Shown here piece by piece: positions 49,690 through 57,559 of a stretch of DNA of 64,000 nucleotides. The notes under the pieces were generated by a model. The model made no database searches, was not told the origin of the DNA, and worked only from the letters and a program-made list of their open reading frames with translations. Every line of letters starts with the position of its first letter. Within the stretch, counting starts at the first letter, position 1. Source of the stretch: Amycolatopsis saalfeldensis (GTDB lineage: Bacteria; Actinomycetota; Actinomycetes; Mycobacteriales; Pseudonocardiaceae); NCBI RefSeq assembly GCF_900110575.1, contig NZ_FOEF01000014.1, forward strand, positions 124,001-188,000, written 5' to 3'. Position numbers and translations under genes: made by a program.

Positions 49690-50670
49690 ATGCGGATCGG
49701 AGTGCTGGGAGCAGCCGGGATCGTGCCGAGTGCGCTGGTCAAGCCCGCGCGGGGCAACGCCGAAGTGGAGGTCGCGGCCATCGCGGCGCGCGACCCGCGG
49801 CGGGCCGCCGAGTTCGCCGCGAAGCACGGCATCCCGAAGGTGCACGCGACGTACGACGATCTCCTCGCGGACCCGTCACTGGACGCCGTCTACAACCCCA
49901 CCCCCAACGGCCTCCACGGCCGCTGGACGCTCGCCGCCCTGGCCGCGGGCAAGCACGTCCTGTGCGAGAAACCCTTTACTGCCAACGCGGACGAGGCCGC
50001 CACCGTCGCGCAGGCCGCGGCGGCGTCCGGCCTGGTGGTGATGGAGGCGTTCCACTACCGGTACCACCCGTTCACCCTGCGGATGGAGGAGATCCTGGCT
50101 TCGGGCGAGCTGGGCTCGGTGCTGCACGTCGAGACCGCGGTGAGCTTCCCGTTGCCCCGCTTCTCCGACATCCGCTACAGCCTCCCGCTGGCCGGCGGGG
50201 CGACGATGGACGCGGGTTGCTACGCCGTCCACTTGGCCCGCGTTTTGGCGGCTTCGACGCCGGAAGTGGTTTCGGCGAGCGCGAAGCTCCGCTCCCCCGG
50301 CGTGGACCGCGCGATGACGGCCGCCCTTCAGTTCCCCACCGGCGCCACCGGCCGGGTGCGCTGTTCCCTGTGGTCGTCCGACGTGCTCCGCATTTCCGCC
50401 CGCGTCACCTGCTCCCGGGGCGAGGTGCGGGCGATCAACCCGATCTCCCCGCAGCTGTGGCACCGCCTTTCGGTCCGGGGCCCGGGCGGGCGGCGCGCCG
50501 AGCGGTTCCCGCACCGCCCGTCGTACGACTACCAGTTGGACGCCTTCGCGAACGCGGTGCTGCGCGACGGCCCGGTGAGCACGCCGCCCGAAGACGCCGT
50601 CGAGACGATGACGGTGGTGGACGGGATCTACCGCGCCGCCGCCTTGGAACCGCGGGTTCCCACGCCCTGA
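49690..50670 (+). CDS. Gfo/Idh/MocA family oxidoreductase
   Basis: A 326-residue NAD(P)-dependent dehydrogenase. The N-terminal Rossmann fold has Gly-Val-Leu-Gly-Ala-Ala-Gly-Ile. Cys-Glu-Lys-Pro-Phe (about 97-101) holds the catalytic Lys. The C-terminal domain has Glu-Ala-Phe-His-Tyr-Arg-Tyr-His-Pro and Asp-Ala-Gly-Cys-Tyr-Ala-Val-His. Members oxidise sugars, inositols or related diols. Divergent from the amino acid importer. Its last 43 bases overlap the convergent TetR gene. Confidence 0.92.
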   Translation: MRIGVLGAAGIVPSALVKPARGNAEVEVAAIAARDPRRAAEFAAKHGIPKVHATYDDLLADPSLDAVYNPTPNGLHGRWTLAALAAGKHVLCEKPFTANADEAATVAQAAAASGLVVMEAFHYRYHPFTLRMEEILASGELGSVLHVETAVSFPLPRFSDIRYSLPLAGGATMDAGCYAVHLARVLAASTPEVVSASAKLRSPGVDRAMTAALQFPTGATGRVRCSLWSSDVLRISARVTCSRGEVRAINPISPQLWHRLSVRGPGGRRAERFPHRPSYDYQLDAFANAVLRDGPVSTPPEDAVETMTVVDGIYRAAALEPRVPTP

Positions 50671-51248
50671 CCGGCGCGCTGGTCGTGCACGGCGATGAGG
50701 TTGTCGACCAGGCGGACGGCGTCGGCTTCCGGGTCGAGCGGGCTGGAAATCAGCGCGTAGAGGTACGCCGGGGCGAGCACCATCTCGAAGACGTCCTGCC
50801 AGCCGATCGCGGTGGTGGCGCTGGCCTTCAGCGTGGCCTCGATCTCGCGGATGCGGGGCTCGGAGAACCGGGCGACGTCATCCGAGCCCTGCTCGCCGGC
50901 CTCGCCCGCCCTCACCATGGCGCGGGCCAGGGTCAGCTGGACCGGCTTGCGGAGATCGGCGAGCAGCTTGGTGGCCCAGACCAGCAGATCGGCGCGCAGG
51001 TCGCCGGTCGCGGGCAGCGGTGACCGGGTGGCCAGCTCGTCGACGATCGTGTCGATGACCAGGCCCTCGGCAGTGCGCCAGCGCCGGTAGATCGTGGCGA
51101 CGTGCACCCCGGACCGGGCCGCCACCTCGGCGATCTCGACGGTGCCGTCCTCGGATTCCGCCAGCAGCTCACGGGTGGCCGCGTGCACGGCCTCACGGGT
51201 GCGGGCAGTCCGCCCGCCGGGACGGGTCACCCCGGTTGCCTGCGCCAT
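50628..51248 (-). CDS. TetR family transcriptional regulator
   Basis: A 206-residue repressor with an N-terminal HTH (Ile-Ala-Glu-Val-Ala-Ala-Arg-Ser-Gly-Val-His-Val-Ala-Thr-Ile-Tyr-Arg-Arg-Trp) and a helical ligand domain. It is divergent from a FAD monooxygenase gene, with about 106 bases between starts. It probably controls both through a palindrome such as 51306-51318. No Shine-Dalgarno sequence precedes the ATG. TAGTGT six bases upstream of the start suggests a leaderless message. Confidence 0.92.
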   Translation of the reverse strand: MAQATGVTRPGGRTARTREAVHAATRELLAESEDGTVEIAEVAARSGVHVATIYRRWRTAEGLVIDTIVDELATRSPLPATGDLRADLLVWATKLLADLRKPVQLTLARAMVRAGEAGEQGSDDVARFSEPRIREIEATLKASATTAIGWQDVFEMVLAPAYLYALISSPLDPEADAVRLVDNLIAVHDQRAGQGVGTRGSKAAAR

Positions 51249-51305
51249 GCCGACACACTACCGCGAATCTATTGCGTTAGCACCTCCGCCAGGGCTACCG
51301 TTAAC

Positions 51306-51318
51306 GCGAAACGTTCGC
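51306..51318. promoter_or_regulatory. Candidate TetR operator
   Basis: GCGAA-ACG-TTCGC is a perfect palindrome between the divergent TetR and monooxygenase genes. An imperfect related repeat, CGCGAAT-CT-ATTGCG, lies at about 51262-51276 near the TetR start. Confidence 0.5.
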
Positions 51319-51354
51319 ATCAAGGTCGGGTTACGTGAGCAGGGAGGACATGTC

Positions 51355-52575
51355 GTGGCACGTGCACTTGTCGTCGGCGGAGGGATCGCGGGGGACACCC
51401 TCGCGCTGTTGCTGGAGCGGGACGGCTGGGCGGTGACGGTCGCGGAGATCGCCCCGGCCCCGCGCAAGGGTGGCCAGACCGTGGACATGCGCGGGGACAG
51501 CCGTGCGGTGCTGGCGCAGGCGGGCCTGCTGGAGCAGGCGCTCGGCTGCCTGATCCCGCAGGCCGGGGCGGCGTGGATCGACGCGGGCGAACGGCGGCTG
51601 GCCGCGATGCCGGTCGAGGCGTTCGACGGCCGGGGCCTGGTGTCGAAGGAGGAGCTGCTGCGCACCGACCTCGCCCGGATCATCCACGACGCGGCCGGCC
51701 CCGGCGTCACGCACCGCTTCGGTGAGACGGTGGAAGCGTTGGAGGACCGGGGAAACCGCGTGCTGGCGCGGTTCCGCACCGGCGGCGAGGAGGAGTTCGA
51801 CCTGGTGGTCGGCGCGGACGGCGCGCACTCCAAGGTGCGCGCGCTGCGGTTCGGCCCCGAGGAGGCGTACCGCAGGCCGCTGGGCCTGGCGCACGCCTGG
51901 TTCACCATCACCGAAAAGCCCGGCACGCCAGGTCTGGACGGCTGGTTCCTGATGCACAACGCCCCCGGCCGCCGCATGGTGGAGGCCCGCCCGGGCCACC
52001 CCGGCCAGCAGGAGGTCGGCCTGACCTTCGCCGCCGAGACGCTGCCGTCGCGCCACGACCGCGAGGCCCAGATCGCCTTGCTGGAGCGCACTTTCGCCGA
52101 CGTCGGCTGGCGCGCGAAGGAATTCCTGGCCGCGGCCCGCGAGGCCGACGACTTCGCACTGGACACCTTCGACCAGGTGCACATGCAGTGCTGGCACGAG
52201 GGTCGCGTGGTCCTGCTGGGCGACAGCGCCTGGTCGGCCAGCCCGCTGAGCGGGCTCGGCACCGCGCTGGCCCTGCGCGGCGCGGCCGAGCTGGCCGCCG
52301 CGTTGCGCGAGCACGCTCAGTCCGTGCCCGCCGCACTGGCGGCGTTCGAGGCGGCGATGCGCCCTCGCGTCGTCTCCGCACAGCAGCTCCCGCCCGGCCG
52401 GGTGGCCGCCGCGGCGCCGAAGACCGCGCTCGGCATCTGGTTCAACGCCTTGGTCATGCGCACCCTCCAAGCCCGGATCCTGCGCCCGGTGATCAATCGG
52501 GCCTTCGCCGGCACCGAGCACGGACGCACCGCGGAAAACCAGTCAGCGCAGGCGAAAACGGCCGCGGTGGGGTAA
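51355..52575 (+). CDS. FAD-dependent monooxygenase (PHBH fold)
   Basis: A 406-residue flavoprotein hydroxylase. The FAD site Val-Val-Gly-Gly-Gly-Ile-Ala-Gly opens the protein. The Asp-Gly motif Val-Gly-Ala-Asp-Gly-Ala-His-Ser (about 155) and Leu-Leu-Gly-Asp-Ser-Ala-Trp (about 285) are typical of aromatic-ring or TetX-like hydroxylases. GTG at 51355 has AGGGAGGA six bases upstream. Control by the divergent TetR protein and the TetX-like layout would fit detoxification of an aromatic compound or antibiotic, which is an inference. Confidence 0.9.
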   Translation: MARALVVGGGIAGDTLALLLERDGWAVTVAEIAPAPRKGGQTVDMRGDSRAVLAQAGLLEQALGCLIPQAGAAWIDAGERRLAAMPVEAFDGRGLVSKEELLRTDLARIIHDAAGPGVTHRFGETVEALEDRGNRVLARFRTGGEEEFDLVVGADGAHSKVRALRFGPEEAYRRPLGLAHAWFTITEKPGTPGLDGWFLMHNAPGRRMVEARPGHPGQQEVGLTFAAETLPSRHDREAQIALLERTFADVGWRAKEFLAAAREADDFALDTFDQVHMQCWHEGRVVLLGDSAWSASPLSGLGTALALRGAAELAAALREHAQSVPAALAAFEAAMRPRVVSAQQLPPGRVAAAAPKTALGIWFNALVMRTLQARILRPVINRAFAGTEHGRTAENQSAQAKTAAVG

Positions 52576-52591
52576 CCGATACCGTGACCTC

Positions 52592-52993
52592 ATGAAGATC
52601 GATCTCACGGACCGCGGCGAGGACTTCCACCTGTTCTGGACCGAACGCCGTCTCGCCAGCCTCACCACGGTCCGCCCCGACGGGACCCCGCACGTCGTCG
52701 CCGTCGGGGTCACGGTCGACTTCGAGACGGGCATCGCGCGGGTCATCACGTTCGACGGCTCCCACAAGGCGAAGCTCGTCCGCGCGGCCGGGGAAGCCGG
52801 TGTCGCCGCCGCCGTCTGCCAGCTGGAGGGACCGCGTTGGTCCACTTTGGAGGGACGAATGACGCTCAAGGACGATCCGGCGTCCGTCGAGGACGCGGAG
52901 AACCGTTACGCCGCGCGGTATCGGCAGCCCAAGCCGAATCCGCAGCGGGTGGTGCTGGAGATCGCCGTCAAGCGCGTGCTCGGGAACGCCTGA
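52592..52993 (+). CDS. PPOX-class flavin/F420-dependent pyridoxamine-oxidase-fold protein
   Basis: A 133-residue split-barrel protein with Arg-Leu-Ala-Ser-Leu-Thr-Thr-Val-Arg-Pro-Asp-Gly-Thr-Pro-His and Gly-Ser-His-Lys-Ala-Lys. This is the pattern of small F420- or FMN-binding reductases common in actinobacteria. It begins 16 bases after the monooxygenase stop without a Shine-Dalgarno sequence. GATACC eight bases upstream could give a separate leaderless transcript. Its stop faces that of the IniC-like gene five bases away. Confidence 0.85.
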   Translation: MKIDLTDRGEDFHLFWTERRLASLTTVRPDGTPHVVAVGVTVDFETGIARVITFDGSHKAKLVRAAGEAGVAAAVCQLEGPRWSTLEGRMTLKDDPASVEDAENRYAARYRQPKPNPQRVVLEIAVKRVLGNA

Positions 52994-52998
52994 ACCCG

Positions 52999-54198
52999 TC
53001 AGGCGAACAGCGCCAGCAGCCCTTCGGCGCTGCGCACCACCACGTGCGCGGCGGCACGCTCGGCCGGCGGGCGGTCCGGGCGTTCGGCTTCGTGGCGCCA
53101 GCGGCGGACGGCGTCGATGCCCGCGGCGTAGACCTCGCGCGGGTCGGCGTCGGGAGCGAGGCCCAGCCGTTCCTCCGGCGTCGTGCCCTGCGCGCCCAGC
53201 AGCTGCACCGCCTCTTCCGCCGGGTCGCCGGACAGCGCGGTGCGGCCGCCGCGGATGTCGGCGATCAGGCGCAGCTCGCGGAAGTCGTGCGCGGTGGCGG
53301 CGAAGCGCTCGACGCGCGCGGCCAGCCGGTCGCCGTGCGGACGGGGTTCGGCCTGCAGCACGGTTTCCAGCCGCACCACCGCGGTGCGCGCCTTCAACGC
53401 GTCGGCGCGCGCGGCGAAACAGCCCGCGATCGTGTCACGAAGCTCACCCAACCCGCTGCGGCGCACGAGTTCCGCGGACAGCTTCAGCTGGCTGTCAGAG
53501 CCCGTGCGGATCAGCGTGAGGGCCAGCCGCACACCGAACAGGCCGAAGCGCGACACCAGCGAGCGCCGCGTATCCACCGACACCGGCCCGGGAAACGCCG
53601 GATCGGTGAAGGAGTCCACCGAAATCAGGTACCGCTCCAGCTCTTCGCGTGGCACAGCGGCGAAAGCGGCCAGCAGCTCGAACTCGTCGTCGTCGAACGC
53701 GCGCGCCCCGTACGCGAGCTGGCCGGCAACGGCGATCACGCCCTGGGACCCGCTGCACAGCGGGTCCTCGCGCCACGCGCGCCGCGCGAGCTGCTTCGCG
53801 GTGAGAAGCGCGTCGATACGGCCCGCGCCCGTCTCGTCGGCGCGCGCGAGCACCAGGACCGTGTCCACGGCCGTCTGGCGCGCGAACGCCGACCGCGCCG
53901 GGGGAAGCGCCGCCGCCAGCTCGTCCGGCTCGAGGTGCCGGAACAGCCGGACGGTGGCATCGGTGAGCGTGCCCGGCGGCGGATCGTCGAGCAGCGCGAG
54001 ATCGCGTAACGCCCGCGTCGGCCAGTCGCCGAGTGCCGCCGCGAGCGTCGACTTCCCCGTGCCGGCCGCGCCGGTGATGCCGACGCGCAACGGCTGTTCG
54101 AGGTGCTCCAGCGCCTCACGCAGCAGCCCGGCCGCACGCGGACTGTCGCGGTAGAGCGAAAAAGCGTCGGCCAGCAGGCCCCGGACGTCCTCGGTCAC
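52999..54198 (-). CDS. IniC-like dynamin-type GTPase
   Basis: A 399-residue P-loop protein (Gly-Ile-Thr-Gly-Ala-Ala-Gly-Thr-Gly-Lys-Ser-Thr, about 38-49) with an Ala-Arg-Ala-Asp G4-like motif and a long helical C-terminus. It is shorter than the first dynamin-like protein and lacks a membrane hairpin. GTG start overlaps the upstream stop (GTGA). Position and size fit IniC, third gene of mycobacterial iniBAC, whose dynamin-like products act on the membrane during cell-wall stress. The assignment rests on gene order as much as on sequence. Confidence 0.75.
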   Translation of the reverse strand: MTEDVRGLLADAFSLYRDSPRAAGLLREALEHLEQPLRVGITGAAGTGKSTLAAALGDWPTRALRDLALLDDPPPGTLTDATVRLFRHLEPDELAAALPPARSAFARQTAVDTVLVLARADETGAGRIDALLTAKQLARRAWREDPLCSGSQGVIAVAGQLAYGARAFDDDEFELLAAFAAVPREELERYLISVDSFTDPAFPGPVSVDTRRSLVSRFGLFGVRLALTLIRTGSDSQLKLSAELVRRSGLGELRDTIAGCFAARADALKARTAVVRLETVLQAEPRPHGDRLAARVERFAATAHDFRELRLIADIRGGRTALSGDPAEEAVQLLGAQGTTPEERLGLAPDADPREVYAAGIDAVRRWRHEAERPDRPPAERAAAHVVVRSAEGLLALFA

Positions 54199-55967
54199 GC
54201 GGGCAGCTCCCGTGGCGCGCGGCCCGCGAGCAGGCCCAGCTCCCCGGCACGCTGGTGCAGAGAAGCGAGCCGCTCGATCTCCCGCCGCAGCCGGACGGTC
54301 CGGCGCTCCCGCTCCGCCGACCCCGCGATGATCGTCTCGCGCTCCCGCGCCAGCTGCTCGGACAGATCGTCGGCGAGCGCGGTGAAGTGGTCACGCAGTT
54401 TCCGCTGCACACCGCGGATCGAGTCGCGGCAGTCCTTGCTGAACCGCAGGAAGACGTCGTCGACGTGGCGCTGGGCGGTCATCTTCGCCACGGCCTGCCG
54501 TCGCTGCAGCCGCATGCCGCCCTCGTCGCTGATCGTCTTGGCGGCGAACGCCGCGCCCGCGGTCAGCGAGATCGGGTTGAGCAGCGTCAGCCCGGCGAGA
54601 TTGGTGATCAGGCCGAACATCAGCACACCGCCGTACGAGCCGCGCAGGCCGGTGAACAGCTTCTGGCCGATCTTGAACCGCTCGATGCGCGGCTGGCGGA
54701 CCTCGCCGATCAGGTCGGACCCGGAATCCGCGAGCCTCAGGTCCGGCTGGTCGTACTGCTCCCCGAAGCTCACCGCGACGGCCTGCGCGATCCACTCCGC
54801 CCGCTCGGCGGCCCAGGTGTAGTTCGTCTCGACGGCCTTGGCGAGCGTGTCGTCGAGCCACGGCCCGAACTCGTCCCACAGCTTGATCGGGTCGCCGCGG
54901 TCGAAGGTCTCGTCGATGACCTCGACGATGTGCCGGGTCCGCTCACGCAGGTCGTACTCGGCGTCCGACATCAGGTCGGCGATCTCGTCGGAGAGCAGGT
55001 TCTGCCAGCGGGTGTTGCGCCTGCGCAGGTCGTCGGCCTTGCGCTGGGCGCGGTGCAGCAACGTGGTCTGGTCGACGCCCGCGTCCTTTCCCGCCGCCTC
55101 GGCGCGGGTGCGCAGCGTCTCGACCAGCTCCGCGGCCGCGGCCCGCACACTCACCGCGGCGAGCAGCGCGCTCGACCGCTCCGCCGGGCGCGCGACCTGT
55201 TCGGCGATCCACGACAGCAGTTCCGGGAAACCGGAGCGGGCATTCAGCTCCTGGTCCCCCGTTTTCGCCGCGGCCTGGCGGACCGTGGCCGAGACGGGCA
55301 GCACCCGCGCGTCGATGCCGGCGCCGGACAGCGCCGTGCGGTCCTCCTCGGCGACGGCGCGCCAGCTCGGGCAGACGTCGACCTTGGTCAGGGCCAGGAT
55401 CACGTGCGGGCACCAGGTGCGGACGTGGTGGGCCAGCGCCAGCTCGGCCGGGCTGAGCGCCGTGGTGGCGTCGGAAACGAGGATCACGGCGTCGGCGTCG
55501 GCGAGGACGTCGAGGGCGGCCGCCGTGCGGGCCGAGCGGGGATCGCCGATGGCGGGGGTGTCGACAAGCACCAGGCCCGCGGAGAGCAGCTCACGCGGGA
55601 CGCCGACTTCGACGCGGCGCAACGATCCCGTGGGCCGCGCGCCGACTTCACCGGTCATCCGCTCGACGGCGACCGGGATGCGCTCCTCGGCGCGCCCGAT
55701 CAGCGTGGCGGCCGGCTCGGCGGCGTAGCCGATCTCGACCGGCACCGCCGGGGTGGGCGCGTCACCGACCGCGCAGACCGGCGCGTTCAGCACCGCGTTG
55801 ACGAGATAGCCCTTGCCCTGCTTCGGAAAGCCGAGCACGGCAACCCGGGTCCCCCCGGACGGCCGGTCCCGGCGGCGGCGGAGGCGTAGCGCCAGGTCCT
55901 CGCGGCCGTGCGTCCGGCAGGCGTCCAAGGTCTCGTCGAGCACTTCGAGCCAAGGTGGAGCGGTCAC
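54195..55967 (-). CDS. IniA-like dynamin-type membrane GTPase
   Basis: A 590-residue bacterial dynamin-like protein. GTPase motifs are Gly-Phe-Pro-Lys-Gln-Gly-Lys-Gly (P-loop, about 49-56), Asp-Thr-Pro-Ala-Ile-Gly (about 140) and Leu-Thr-Lys-Val-Asp (about 195). Long helices flank a hydrophobic membrane-inserting segment (about 455-485, Gly-Leu-Ile-Thr-Asn-Leu-Ala-Gly-Leu-Thr). The P-loop ends Lys-Gly where Lys-Ser or Lys-Thr is normal, so Mg-dependent hydrolysis may be weak. GTG at 55967 is chosen; a TTG two codons earlier has a better-spaced GGGGGA. IniA of mycobacteria remodels membranes under drug stress. Confidence 0.82.
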   Translation of the reverse strand: MTAPPWLEVLDETLDACRTHGREDLALRLRRRRDRPSGGTRVAVLGFPKQGKGYLVNAVLNAPVCAVGDAPTPAVPVEIGYAAEPAATLIGRAEERIPVAVERMTGEVGARPTGSLRRVEVGVPRELLSAGLVLVDTPAIGDPRSARTAAALDVLADADAVILVSDATTALSPAELALAHHVRTWCPHVILALTKVDVCPSWRAVAEEDRTALSGAGIDARVLPVSATVRQAAAKTGDQELNARSGFPELLSWIAEQVARPAERSSALLAAVSVRAAAAELVETLRTRAEAAGKDAGVDQTTLLHRAQRKADDLRRRNTRWQNLLSDEIADLMSDAEYDLRERTRHIVEVIDETFDRGDPIKLWDEFGPWLDDTLAKAVETNYTWAAERAEWIAQAVAVSFGEQYDQPDLRLADSGSDLIGEVRQPRIERFKIGQKLFTGLRGSYGGVLMFGLITNLAGLTLLNPISLTAGAAFAAKTISDEGGMRLQRRQAVAKMTAQRHVDDVFLRFSKDCRDSIRGVQRKLRDHFTALADDLSEQLARERETIIAGSAERERRTVRLRREIERLASLHQRAGELGLLAGRAPRELPA

Positions 55968-56012
55968 GACCAAGCAGTGTCCCCCGTGCACGCGGAGTAT
56001 TCGAACCGGGTG

Positions 56013-56048
56013 GTGGCTCCGCGGTCGCACCCAGACCGCGGAGCCACC
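56013..56048 (-). terminator. Stem-loop between the IniB-like and IniA-like genes
   Basis: GGTGGCTC-C-GCGGT (56013-56026) pairs with ACCGC-GAGCCACC (56036-56048), with one bulged base. It follows the IniB-like stop by 16 bases on the minus strand. It may attenuate transcription into the GTPase genes, making the IniB-like protein more abundant. Confidence 0.6.
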
Positions 56049-56064
56049 TCCGTCAGACCTCTGC

Positions 56065-57249
56065 TCAGAGGGAAAGGTGCAGGTCGCCGCCACCGTGCTG
56101 CGACTCGACACCGGCGTGGAGGCCGAGGCCGCCCAGCGCGTCGTGCAGCGGGGCCGTCACCGTCGAGACGGTGTCGTGCACCGCGCCGACACCGGCGTCG
56201 GTGCCGCTGTGGACCGCGTCGGCACCGGTGTAGCCCGCGTCGGTGCCGGTGTGGACCGCGTCCGTGCCGCTGTCGGCCCGCTCGCCGAGGTCCGGCGTGG
56301 GCACGGCCGACTGCGCGCCGTGGGCCAGGCTGCCGGCGGCGTGCTCCAGGCCGGCGGGGCTGAGCGCCCCGGCCAGGTGGCCGACCGGCGCGGTGAGGTG
56401 ACCGGCCAGGTCGCTGACGTGGCCCGCGATGCCGCCGCCGGCCTCGGTCAGATGACCGGCCAGGTCGCCGACCGGCGCGGTGGCGCCGGTGACGTCCGGG
56501 ATCTGCGAGGTCAGGCCGCTGACGTCCGGGACCTGCGAGGTCAAGCCGCTGACGTCCACCGGGGACGCGTGCTCGACCGCGCCGACGACGTCGCCGCCCA
56601 GGTGCTGGACCTGCGAGGCCGCGCCGTTGGCGAGGCCGCCGGCCTTCGCGACGGCGTCGGAGTCGAGGCCGTTGGAGAGGTCGTTGCCGAAGGAGAACGA
56701 GCTGGCGGGGCTCTGCGCCAGCGCGGTGACGCCGGCGACGGTGTTCTGCACCTCGCCGAGGCCCGGCAGCGCGGGCACGCCCGGCAGCGCCGGGATCGCG
56801 GGCACGCCGGGCTGGGCCGGCAGGGTCGCGCCCGGCAGGGCCGGCAGCGCGGGCAGGCCCGGGACCGCGCCGATGGGCAGGTCGCCCACGGGCAGGTCGC
56901 CGACGGGCAGGTCGCCGATGGCGGGCAGGGCCGGCAGCGACGGGGCGTCGACGGCGGGCAGGCCGAAGGACGCGGTCAGCGCCTGGAGCTGCTCGATCGC
57001 GCCCTGCGGGCCGTCGGCCAGTACCCCGGTGAGGTCGCCGGCCTGCGGCAGGTGGCCGAGCGAGGTCAGGTTGTCGACCGGCACGTAGTCGAGCACGAGC
57101 GGCATGACCTCGTGCACGTCGGCGGCACTGATGTCACCGAGGCCGGCGGCGGCCAGCGCGGCCTGCGGGTCCTGGCCGAACGACGCCAGCGCGGCCGGGT
57201 CGCCGAGCAGGTTGAGCGTGAAATCGTGCAGGGTCTGCACCGGGTCCAT
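56065..57249 (-). CDS. IniB N-terminal-domain protein with repetitive Gly/Ala/Pro-rich body
   Basis: A 394-residue protein. The first 75 residues (Leu-His-Asp-Phe-Thr-Leu-Asn-Leu-Leu-Gly-Asp, Ala-Ala-Leu-Ala-Ala-Ala-Gly-Leu and Asp-Val-His-Glu-Val-Met-Pro-Leu) match the IniB N-terminal domain. The rest is low complexity: Gly-Asp-Leu-Pro-Val/Ile units (about 110-125), Pro-Ala-Leu-Pro-Gly units, a duplicated Ser-Gly-Leu-Thr-Ser-Gln-Val/Ile-Pro-Asp-Val, and Gly-Thr-Asp-Ala-type repeats near the end. GGAG precedes the ATG. First gene of an iniBAC-like operon. IniB has no known biochemical activity. Confidence 0.85.
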   Translation of the reverse strand: MDPVQTLHDFTLNLLGDPAALASFGQDPQAALAAAGLGDISAADVHEVMPLVLDYVPVDNLTSLGHLPQAGDLTGVLADGPQGAIEQLQALTASFGLPAVDAPSLPALPAIGDLPVGDLPVGDLPIGAVPGLPALPALPGATLPAQPGVPAIPALPGVPALPGLGEVQNTVAGVTALAQSPASSFSFGNDLSNGLDSDAVAKAGGLANGAASQVQHLGGDVVGAVEHASPVDVSGLTSQVPDVSGLTSQIPDVTGATAPVGDLAGHLTEAGGGIAGHVSDLAGHLTAPVGHLAGALSPAGLEHAAGSLAHGAQSAVPTPDLGERADSGTDAVHTGTDAGYTGADAVHSGTDAGVGAVHDTVSTVTAPLHDALGGLGLHAGVESQHGGGDLHLSL

Positions 57250-57559
57250 GGGGAGATCTCCAGATTTGTTCGTCTGTACGGGGGATTGACCGGACCGTCT
57301 CCGGTCTGGGTGGCGCTCAAGGTAGGGACCCCGGACCCCCGCCTACATCGGGGTTTACTCCCAGTCGCGACTCGCTCAGCCGTTAGGGAGTCGATATGAG
57401 ATCGTTAGGGGGTTAGGGGCTCGATCGGGCGAGCCGATGTTGGGCCGAATCCCACCGTCTGGCTTGCTCGAATGACCCTTACGGGTGAGGATGGACTACC
57501 CCTAGTGGTCCCTTAGGCCGATTGGCGGCCCCCCTGTCCAACGAAGGGAGGAAGCGGCG
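57250..57559. promoter_or_regulatory. Divergent control region of the iniBAC-like and Hsp70-like/LuxR units
   Basis: About 310 bases without a gene. TTAGGG occurs three times at 57383, 57405 and 57413, twice preceded by CG. CCCCTAG and CCCTTAGG-like opposite-strand relatives lie at about 57498-57516, and ACCC-TTAC-GGGT at about 57475-57486. Clustered TAGGG half-sites are plausible targets for the LuxR/LAL-type regulator encoded at 58699. Confidence 0.5.
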
